A DNA stretch of 40,468 nt. It comes from Chlorobiota bacterium. Its GTDB lineage: Bacteria; Bacteroidota; Bacteroidia; Bacteroidales; B39-G9. Below the pieces are notes generated by a model. That model had not been told where the DNA came from. It did not search any database and saw only the letters and a list, made by a program, of their open reading frames with translations. The position numbers and the translations under genes are program-made. The stretch is from assembly GCA_013152655.1 (NCBI GenBank), contig JAADFW010000280.1, positions 4,397 to 44,864 on the forward strand, written 5' to 3'. Positions 34,694 through 40,468 of the stretch are shown in pieces. How positions within the stretch are numbered: the stretch's first letter is position 1; each line of letters starts with the position of its first letter.

Positions 34694-35338
34694 ATGAACT
34701 ATTTAAAATCTTTTCGGGAATTATACATAAAAACAACCAATTTTACACACAGCTATCAAGGCAAAAGTGATAAGCTTAAACATTTTTATAAATTATGGAG
34801 TTATTGTTATGATCTATCAGTAAGTCTTGATCCGGCCTTTGGCAGAGAAATGAAAAAGATGATAGAAAATACAGTTGCACAGGGAGATACCGTATTGGAT
34901 ATTGGATGTGGCACAGGCATTAGTACGCTATATGCTTCTAAAATTGCAGGAAAAGTGGTTGGAATAGATTTAAGCCCCGATATGATTCATAAACTTGAGC
35001 AAAAAATTAAAAGAAAAAAAATTACGAATATTGACTTAGTTACCGGTAGTTTTCCCGAAGCATTACCCGGTAACTTAAAATTTAAAAGTATTATAAGCTC
35101 TTTTGCAATAGTCCATTTTCCACCTGTACAACGGAAAATTATTTATAAACAAATTTATGATTTTCTTGAAACTAACGGACGGTTAGGATTATTCTCAGCA
35201 CAAGGCGAAATTGCGTCGTCATTTGAGACTGAAAAAGAAGTAGTTGCAAATCTTAATTCAGCCGGATTTAAAAATATTGCACTAAATAATGTTTCTGATA
35301 TTTACCGGATTATTACAGCAACAAAGACACTTTTATAG
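34694..35338 (+). CDS. class I SAM-dependent methyltransferase
   Basis: A 214-residue Rossmann methyltransferase. The SAM-binding motif I is LDIGCGTG at 68-75, motif II VVGIDLSPDMI follows, and IISSFAIVHFPPVQRK is motif IV. The N-terminal piece (SDKLKHFYKLWSYCYDLSVSLDPAFGREMKK) resembles small-molecule or lipid methyltransferases of the UbiE type. It follows the P-type ATPase by 56 bases on the same strand and may be the next gene of the same transcript. Substrate unknown. Confidence 0.82.
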   Translation: MNYLKSFRELYIKTTNFTHSYQGKSDKLKHFYKLWSYCYDLSVSLDPAFGREMKKMIENTVAQGDTVLDIGCGTGISTLYASKIAGKVVGIDLSPDMIHKLEQKIKRKKITNIDLVTGSFPEALPGNLKFKSIISSFAIVHFPPVQRKIIYKQIYDFLETNGRLGLFSAQGEIASSFETEKEVVANLNSAGFKNIALNNVSDIYRIITATKTLL

Positions 35339-35440
35339 AATTAACTTAGTAAAAGTTTTATTAAATTAGACAGTTTAAAATTTATGATAGTTGAAGCAAA
35401 ATTAAATATATTATAAAAACAGATTTAAAAATAATTAAAG

Positions 35441-35836
35441 ATGAAACAAACAAATTATGCATTTACAAAAACAGTCAATATTTCATTTCAGGAAGCAATT
35501 GACAAAGTAACTGATGAGCTTAAAAAAGAAGGTTTTGGCATTCTTACGGAAATTGATGTAAAAGCTACATTGAAAAACAAATTAGATGTTGATTTTAAGC
35601 CTTATAAAATTCTTGGAGCTTGTAATCCTCCTAATGCATACAAATCATTACAGGCTGAAGAGCAAATTGGGTTAATGTTGCCTTGTAATGTTATTGTTTA
35701 CGTAAACGATGAAAACAAAACTGTAGTTGCTGCTGTTGACCCGGTTGCCTCAATGCAGGCAGTTTCTAATCCAAATCTTGGTGGAGTAGCGCAAACCATT
35801 CAGGCTAAACTTAAATTGGTAATTGAAAGATTATAA
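35441..35836 (+). CDS. DUF302 domain protein
   Basis: A 131-residue single-domain protein that matches DUF302: KTVNISFQEAIDKVTDELKKEGFGILTEIDVKATLKNKLDVDFKPYKILGACNPPNAYKSLQAEEQIGLMLPCNVIVYV. The conserved GACNPP and LMLPCNV cysteines (C66 and C84) are present. There is no signal peptide. Function of the family is unknown; members are frequent near thiol, sulfur and metal-stress genes, as here at the end of the metal-efflux run. A strong terminator follows 51 bases later. Confidence 0.92.
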   Translation: MKQTNYAFTKTVNISFQEAIDKVTDELKKEGFGILTEIDVKATLKNKLDVDFKPYKILGACNPPNAYKSLQAEEQIGLMLPCNVIVYVNDENKTVVAAVDPVASMQAVSNPNLGGVAQTIQAKLKLVIERL

Positions 35837-35887
35837 AAACGTTAGCATAACAAAAGACTTATAAGTACTTCCATATTTAATAAATAT

Positions 35888-35923
35888 AAAAATCCGGCAA
35901 TTAAAAAATGCCGGATTTTTTTT
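35888..35923 (+). terminator. intrinsic terminator after DUF302 gene
   Basis: AAAAATCCGGCA (35888-35899) pairs with TGCCGGATTTTT (35909-35920) around a 9-base loop, and the T run continues to 35923. This is a textbook intrinsic terminator on the plus strand; its A tract makes it workable for the convergent methyltransferase gene as well. Confidence 0.92.
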
Positions 35924-35949
35924 GCCGTAAATATTTATTATACAATTCC

Positions 35950-36576
35950 CTAATATTTTGCCTTATTTTTTCTTCCAACAAAACGGATAACAGAGCCCAC
36001 CCCTTTATGGAATTGCCCCTCCTGCAAATTTACTTCCACCTCTTCAAGTTTAAGTATTTCAAAATCAAGAAAATAATCCTTAATTTCATCAATAGTAAAT
36101 AACATTTCTAAATTTTTAGGCCCACTTACGCTTTCATTAGCATAGTTCAAAATAAGATGGTTTTTACTAAAAGCTTCAATAATTATTATTCCGTTTGGTT
36201 TTAAATATTTAATCAGTCCGGTATAATATTTCATTTTCAATTCAGGAGAAAAATGTGCATAAATTAAAACAATTATATCAAAACTGTTTTCTTCAAATTT
36301 AAGTTCATCTATTTCACCAACTTTGTAATCTATAACAACATTACTAATTTCAGCCAGTTGCATTGCTTTCTTTTTAGCTTCAGCACTATAATCAAAACAA
36401 ACTACACTCAATCCGCATTTAGCGGCAAAAACAGCATTTCTGCCTTCACCTTCCGCCGGAAATAAAATTTTTCCTTTTAGTTTATAGTTATTCAGCGTAT
36501 TTTTAAAAAATTCATTGGGCTCTTTTCCATAAATATATTCTTTATTTTTATACCTTTCATCCCAGAATTCTTTCAT
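35950..36576 (-). CDS. class I SAM-dependent methyltransferase (TehB/thiopurine-like)
   Basis: A 208-residue protein starting MKEFWDERYKNKEYIYGKEPNEFF, an opening shared with TehB/thiopurine-type methyltransferases. Motif I is divergent but recognisable as ILFPAEGEGRNAVFAAKCG; CFDYSAEAKKKAMQLA is motif II and FDIIVLIYAHFSPELK motif IV. The ending RFVGRKNKAKY is basic. Members methylate tellurite, thiols or other small molecules; with this neighbourhood a metalloid role is possible but unproven. It starts 11 bases after the stop of the hydrolase gene, so they form an operon. Confidence 0.83.
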   Translation of the reverse strand: MKEFWDERYKNKEYIYGKEPNEFFKNTLNNYKLKGKILFPAEGEGRNAVFAAKCGLSVVCFDYSAEAKKKAMQLAEISNVVIDYKVGEIDELKFEENSFDIIVLIYAHFSPELKMKYYTGLIKYLKPNGIIIIEAFSKNHLILNYANESVSGPKNLEMLFTIDEIKDYFLDFEILKLEEVEVNLQEGQFHKGVGSVIRFVGRKNKAKY

Positions 36577-36587
36577 TTTCTATAATT

Positions 36588-37868
36588 TTAATGTAAAATT
36601 TCTTTGACTATTTCTTCAGGAAAATCATTCCTCATTTTTTTGTAATCAGAAAAACCCAGGCCGATTGCTTTTTTTAAGTTATCAACTATATTCTTCTTTT
36701 TGCCAGTATTTAACTCGTACAAAGCTTGTAAATAATATACATCAGGGTTTTCGGGCTCAAACAGGGAATATATTTTAAGATATTTTTTTGCTTCGTTCAA
36801 TTGCTTTGATCTTACACTTGAGTTAGTTTTTGAAAATAACAAAACACCCAAAAACGCTTTTGTTCTATAATATGAATTTGCTAAAAGTTCATTGTCAGCA
36901 TCATTCATTTTTTTTTCAATAGTTTGCTTTTCGGCTTTCCACCAAATAAAATCTTTTTGAATCAAGCTTTGCATATAAGCCCTGTTTCTGCTCTGTTCGT
37001 CCATCAATATATTTTCAAAATGTCCTATATATTCTTTAAAAATATCATTTTGAAGCAATTGGCCAATGGCAACTTTGTATTCTCCAACTTGCTCAGGCGA
37101 ACAGGTTTTATAATTAAGTTCCAGTATTTTAAAGGCATCCATATATTTTGACGATACTAAAAATTCCCGGCTTTGAATAATTGGCGATGTGCCAATATAA
37201 CTTTCTGAATTACCTTCATTTAAAACAAAATTACTTGCTTGTTGCAAAAGTTTTTCAGGAGGCCATTCATGAATTCCGTCAAAATGTAAGGCGATATAAT
37301 TCTTCTTTTCAAGTATGTTAGAATACGGAGAATAATATTGTTCAATAAAATTAAAATCTTTATAACCGGAAATACAAGCCATACGAAAAGCAGAAGCAAC
37401 AGGAATTTGATTGCCAACTCCTGCCCCACACATGATTACTGCATTAATATTATTTTGCATGGCATAGCTATAAGCCATCCTTGCTCCACCCGAAAAGCCG
37501 GCAATTAAAACAGGGTTATTATGAGTATTGAATTTTTGTTTTACTTCTTGAATTGCCTTTTTAATTTTATTTTGATATTCAGGAACATTGTTTTCTACAT
37601 TGTTCAATCCTATAGAAATAGCACCAATTTGCCCGGCAATTTCTTTAAATTTTAAACATGCTGATTTTCCGTTTCCGTGAGGGTCAATTGCAATGATATA
37701 AGATGAGTTTTGCCTCGTTTTGTCAGGTTTATAAAAGTAAAATAATTTTGTATTTCCTTCCGTTGCAATTTCTTCTTTAACTTGTGTTTTAACAGCCTGT
37801 GAATTTTGAGTTTGCTGATTCTGACAAGCGAGTAATAATATAACTGACAGGTAGCCGATTAGCCTCAT
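36588..37868 (-). CDS. lipoprotein with alpha/beta-hydrolase domain and C-terminal repeats
   Basis: About 426 residues from the ATG at 37868. This start is preferred over the in-frame ATG at 37901 because it begins a proper lipoprotein signal (MRLIGYLSVILLLAC, acylated C15) and avoids overlapping the upstream gene. An esterase-like fold follows, with YIIAIDPHGNGKSA and the nucleophile S126 in LIAGFSGGARMAYSYA. The last 200 residues are helical and end in TPR-like text (PENPDVYYLQALYELNTGKKKNIVDNLKKAIGLG). Probably a periplasmic-side or surface lipoprotein hydrolase of unknown substrate. Part of a three-gene minus-strand run. Confidence 0.8.
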   Translation of the reverse strand: MRLIGYLSVILLLACQNQQTQNSQAVKTQVKEEIATEGNTKLFYFYKPDKTRQNSSYIIAIDPHGNGKSACLKFKEIAGQIGAISIGLNNVENNVPEYQNKIKKAIQEVKQKFNTHNNPVLIAGFSGGARMAYSYAMQNNINAVIMCGAGVGNQIPVASAFRMACISGYKDFNFIEQYYSPYSNILEKKNYIALHFDGIHEWPPEKLLQQASNFVLNEGNSESYIGTSPIIQSREFLVSSKYMDAFKILELNYKTCSPEQVGEYKVAIGQLLQNDIFKEYIGHFENILMDEQSRNRAYMQSLIQKDFIWWKAEKQTIEKKMNDADNELLANSYYRTKAFLGVLLFSKTNSSVRSKQLNEAKKYLKIYSLFEPENPDVYYLQALYELNTGKKKNIVDNLKKAIGLGFSDYKKMRNDFPEEIVKEILH

Positions 37869-37872
37869 AATA

Positions 37873-38193
37873 CTAAGATTTCTTTTTAAACATATTAACA
37901 TGTTTTAATTCCATAAATAAACATGAGCTAACTTCTATGCCACTTTTTTCTTTAAACCTGCTTAAAATAGTTCCGCCAAGTTTTTGTCCAAGAAAAAAAC
38001 TGCCAACCAAAAAAACATAGGTGTACCATGCAAAACCCAAATCGGTTAATAATCGCAATGCAATAATAAAAGGTACAGGCACATGAACAGCCAGAATCCA
38101 TTGCAAAGAAAATTTTTTCACATTAGCCCGCCAAAATCCAAAAGGTATATTAAATAAAAATACCGCAAGGCTTGAAAGTAATAATAGTTTCAT
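37873..38193 (-). CDS. small membrane protein of unknown function
   Basis: A 106-residue protein with three likely membrane helices: 2-20, a second around WILAVHVPVPFIIALRLL, and a third around WYTYVFLVGSFFLGQKLGGTI. The C terminus is soluble (RFKEKSGIEVSSCLFMELKHVNMFKKKS). No motif is recognised. Its stop lies 4 bases before the hydrolase lipoprotein start, so the two are likely co-transcribed. Confidence 0.65.
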   Translation of the reverse strand: MKLLLLSSLAVFLFNIPFGFWRANVKKFSLQWILAVHVPVPFIIALRLLTDLGFAWYTYVFLVGSFFLGQKLGGTILSRFKEKSGIEVSSCLFMELKHVNMFKKKS

Positions 38194-38443
38194 TTTTTTA
38201 TTTCATTTATGTTAATAGTAAATAGTGATTCATGAAAAATGAGTGCAGAGTGTTGATTTGTTTTGCTTTATTAAATAATCTTGTTTCCTCGGCTTCAAAG
38301 ATTATTGTTACGGATTGCGCTAAACTGTAGTTGCCGTATTTTTATAATTCCCTTTCAATTAGTTATTGTTTTTACCAAATGTAATAAACTTTCATATAGC
38401 TTCAAACCGGCAATTAAATTTAGTGTGTGTTGTAGTGCGTTTT
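38194..38443. other. intergenic region, nothing recognised
   Basis: This 250-base stretch lies upstream of the small membrane protein and downstream of the antitoxin gene. I see no coding pattern, RNA fold or clear promoter match in it on either strand. Confidence 0.5.
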
Positions 38444-38728
38444 TTATGCTGTTAATGGGTTTATTCTTATTTGTCCGCCAATTGCTCTTAATACTTTCAT
38501 TATTGTTCCAAACTGGGGTTTTGCTCCCTCAGATAATGCTTTATACAAACTTGGCCTGCTAAGTCCAGTTTCATTAGCAATCTTTGTCATTCCAATTGAT
38601 TTTGCAATATGACCTATTGCTGTAATAATGTCTGAATGATCGCCGTCTTCCAAAACAGCATTCAGATATTCAGCTATTATTTCATTATTATCTAAATTAT
38701 CGGCTATGTCTAATTTTGAAGTTTCCAT
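38444..38728 (-). CDS. addiction module antidote protein (HTH antitoxin)
   Basis: A 94-residue XRE-type helix-turn-helix antitoxin of the family paired with HigB/RelE-type killer proteins. It has the typical blocks IIAEYLNAVLEDGDHSDIITAIGHIAKSIGMTKIANETGLSRPSLYKALSEGAKPQFGTIMKVLRAIGGQIRI, and is complete. It lies downstream of a broken toxin gene, whose old reading frame overlaps its start by 19 bases, the normal toxin-first order for this family. With the toxin lost, the antitoxin may persist as a stand-alone regulator or be decaying. Confidence 0.9.
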   Translation of the reverse strand: METSKLDIADNLDNNEIIAEYLNAVLEDGDHSDIITAIGHIAKSIGMTKIANETGLSRPSLYKALSEGAKPQFGTIMKVLRAIGGQIRINPLTA

Positions 38729-39047
38729 GTCAATATTTTTTTTATCTCTTTTGCTTGCTCTATATCTCTTTGTCAGGTAGATTTATCACCTCCAATAAAT
38801 AGAATTATTATTTCTCCATCCTTTTCTATAAAATAAACCCTGTAACCTTTAGTATAATTTATCTTTAATTCAAGTACACCATCGCCAAAAGGTTTACAGA
38901 CTCCAATGTGTCCGTCACTTTCAATTCTTTAAATTCGGAATAAAATCTTTGCCTTTGTTCTAAAATCTTTAATTTTCTTAACCACTTACCAAACTCAACT
39001 GTTTTCTCAATAAAGTACACTTGTCTCCTGTATTCATTAGGATACAA
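38710..39047 (-). pseudogene. broken RelE/HigB-type toxin gene
   Basis: Two reading frames together spell a toxin of the RelE/HigB addiction-module killer family. The first (from 39047, or more likely the GTG at 39020) reads VYFIEKTVEFGKWLRKLK; near 38958 the match shifts frame and continues as TKAKILFRI, a TAA stop (38929-38931), RIESDGHIGVCKPFGDGVLELKINYTKGYRVYFIEKDGEIIILFIGGDKST, a TGA stop (38773-38775), and QRDIEQAKEIKKIL, ending at 38710. So there is one frameshift, two in-frame stops and probably a lost ATG. The toxin cannot be made in full, while the antitoxin next to it is intact. Confidence 0.87.
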
Positions 39048-39138
39048 ATTTATGTAATCATTTTTAATTCAGAAAGTTTTTTACTGAATTATCGAAGTCA
39101 TTGGCTCAAATGCACACATTGGTTTGTGTATGGTGTAG

Positions 39139-39765
39139 CTATACCAAAGGTTGGCTATGCACGATACATTTTGTTATCGCTTTTTTTCTTTTGTTTAATA
39201 CGCTTTCAATATCTTCAAACGTACACCCCTTAGTCTTTAGCAATATGAGATAATGATACAACAAATCTGCTGCTTCATTTTTGAATAGGTACGCATCATT
39301 ATCTTTAGCTTCTATTATTAATTCAACTGCTTCTTCTCCAACTTTTTGTGCAACTTTATTGATCCCTCTTTTATATAGTTTGTTAGTGTATGAATTCATA
39401 TCGTTTTCATCAATTCGTTGATTGATGGTCTTTTGTAAATCGTAAACAAAACCTTTAGCTGTTTCTTCAGAGAAACAGGAAGTGCTGCCCTTGTGGCATG
39501 TTGGCCCGTCTGGCGTTGCTTTAATAAGAATCGTATCATTGTCACAATCTATTTGAATATTGTTTACAACTAAATAGTTGCCTGATTCTTCTCCCTTGGT
39601 CCACAGTCTGTTCTTACTTCTGCTGAAAAAAGTAACTTTCCCTTCCACTATTGTTTTTTCAAATGCTTCATTATTCATATAGCCCAGCATGAGCACTTGC
39701 AAGGTTTGGTTGTTTTGAATAATTACAGGAACCAGTCCATCTCCTTTATTGAAATCTATTTTCAT
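39139..39765 (-). CDS. hisIE: phosphoribosyl-AMP cyclohydrolase / phosphoribosyl-ATP pyrophosphatase
   Basis: A 208-residue bifunctional enzyme for the second and third steps of histidine synthesis. The HisI half (1-110) has VLMLGYMNNEAFEKT, FFSRSKNRLWTKGEESGN and the metal-binding D-CDND plus C-residues in GPTCHKGSTSCF. The HisE half (about 120-200) has KRGINKVAQKVGEEAVELIIEAKDND and EAADLLYHYLILL. Its ATG overlaps the hisF stop (ATGA). The tail ITKCIVHSQPLV is longer than usual; after the A7 tract at the 3' end, a one-base shift would place a stop right after RKK-R. Confidence 0.95.
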   Translation of the reverse strand: MKIDFNKGDGLVPVIIQNNQTLQVLMLGYMNNEAFEKTIVEGKVTFFSRSKNRLWTKGEESGNYLVVNNIQIDCDNDTILIKATPDGPTCHKGSTSCFSEETAKGFVYDLQKTINQRIDENDMNSYTNKLYKRGINKVAQKVGEEAVELIIEAKDNDAYLFKNEAADLLYHYLILLKTKGCTFEDIESVLNKRKKAITKCIVHSQPLV

Positions 39766-40468
39766 AATCGTATAGCAATTTTTTCTTCGTTTAAATATTG
39801 TTTTAGTTTAGGTATTGGTATCTCTCCATAGTGAAAAATAGTAGCGGCTAAACAACCTGTTGCTTTTGTTTTTTCAAATACTTCTTTAAAGTGTGTTTTA
39901 GTTCCAGCTCCTCCTGACGCAATGACTGGAATGTTTACTGTGTCTGATACTTGCTTGGTGATGTCTAATGCAAAGCCTGATTTTGTTCCATCATTTTTCA
40001 TGGAAGTAAGAAGAATTTCTCCTGCTCCTATTTGTTCTACTTGTTTTGCCCAATCAACTGTTTTTAGAAAAGCCGCTTTTCGTCCTCCGTGTATAAAAAC
40101 TTTCCATTGATTATTTTCATACTTGGTGTCGATAGCTACAACAACGCATTGGCTACCAAAATCATTGGCTATTTCTGAAATGAGTTCGGGTCTTTTAACC
40201 GCTGATGAGTTTATACTTACTTTATCTGCTCCGGCTTTAATCAAATCACTTACATCTTCTAAAGTGTTAATCCCTCCACCAACTGTGAAGGGAATATTAA
40301 TTTCTTGTGCTATTCGCTTTACCAGATTGGTGAGGGTTTTTCTATTCTCTATGGTTGCGGTAATATCTAAAAATACAATTTCATCTGCACCTTGTAATAC
40401 ATATTTCTTTGCTAATTCTACAGGGTCACCCGCATCCCGAATGCCAACAAAGTTGATTCCTTTTACGG
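39762..40468 (-). CDS. hisF: imidazole glycerol phosphate synthase cyclase subunit, 5' end cut by window
   Basis: HisF joins the HisH glutaminase to make imidazole glycerol phosphate. Reading continues open to the right edge, so the gene extends beyond it; the visible part is about 235 of roughly 250 residues, starting VKGINFVGIRDAGDPVELAKKY. TIM-barrel blocks include EIVFLDITAT, IPFTVGGGINTLEDV, ADKVSINSSAV, GAGEILLTSMKNDGTKSGF with the catalytic Asp of NDG, and IPVIASGGAGT. An internal TTG at 40244 is not the start. It overlaps hisIE by 4 bases, as in a his operon. Confidence 0.96.
   Translation of the reverse strand, partial: VKGINFVGIRDAGDPVELAKKYVLQGADEIVFLDITATIENRKTLTNLVKRIAQEINIPFTVGGGINTLEDVSDLIKAGADKVSINSSAVKRPELISEIANDFGSQCVVVAIDTKYENNQWKVFIHGGRKAAFLKTVDWAKQVEQIGAGEILLTSMKNDGTKSGFALDITKQVSDTVNIPVIASGGAGTKTHFKEVFEKTKATGCLAATIFHYGEIPIPKLKQYLNEEKIAIRL

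Noticed and set aside
38281..38562. A plus-strand ORF of 93 codons overlapping the antitoxin
   Set aside because: It is antisense to a well-recognised antitoxin gene and has no family resemblance; a frame shadow.
39048..39138. Possible integron attC-like site between hisIE and the toxin-antitoxin locus
   Set aside because: The GTTRRRY/RYYYAAC core sites could not be found with proper symmetry, and no integrase is in the window.
1..40468. CRISPR array, tRNA or rRNA genes, prophage or conjugative genes
   Set aside because: No regularly spaced repeats, cloverleaf-like sequence, or phage, relaxase, integrase or transposase motifs were found on reading both strands.

Overview
The window looks like chromosomal DNA of an AT-rich member of the Bacteroidota (Bacteroidia-like, free-living). 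Evidence: a C-terminal type IX secretion (T9SS) sorting domain on a secreted cytochrome, Bacteroidota-type promoters (-33 TTG, -7 TAnnTTTG), mostly weak ribosome binding sites, a DUF3843-like protein, and RNase Y/ZapA gene order with a structured RNA between them that fits 6S RNA. I see no tRNA, rRNA, CRISPR array, integrase or intact insertion sequence.

Layout. 1-4964 (minus strand): a four-helix-bundle protein cut by the left edge, two nucleotide-sugar genes for surface polysaccharide (a WbpE-like aminotransferase and a WbpP-like UDP-GlcNAc 4-epimerase), then rny, a 6S-like RNA, zapA and a small coiled-coil protein. 5125-11172: general genes (M23 peptidase, acyl-CoA dehydrogenase, anmK, YgiQ-type radical SAM protein). 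11338-13186: a molybdate/tungstate-type ABC permease and ATPase with no binding protein beside them.

13406-34637 is rich in metal resistance. It holds three separately regulated units, each opened by its own ArsR/SmtB-family repressor, and each repressor has an inverted repeat on or near its promoter: (a) arsenic: arsR, thioredoxin-type arsC, acr3; (b) mercury: an ArsR-type regulator, a MerT-MerP fusion, and merA; (c) divalent cations: a SmtB/CadC-type regulator with both classical metal sites, a small exported Cys/His protein, TolC/adaptor/RND efflux pump (CzcCBA-like), a PII-like protein, a CzcN-like membrane methyltransferase and a ZntA/CadA-type P-type ATPase. Between them lie a DedA-like membrane protein, a CorA transporter with an elaborate 5' leader, an eight-heme T9SS-exported cytochrome c, a DsrE-family protein and a DUF3843-like protein.

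34694-40468: two methyltransferases, a DUF302 protein, a lipoprotein hydrolase with a small membrane protein, a toxin-antitoxin locus whose antitoxin is intact but whose toxin is broken, and the end of a histidine operon (hisF, hisIE) running off the right edge.

Most noteworthy: the corA leader (upstream mini-ORF and mutually exclusive hairpins), the czc-like unit with its PII-like protein lacking the usual modified tyrosine, the T9SS octaheme cytochrome, the operator palindromes, and the decayed toxin.
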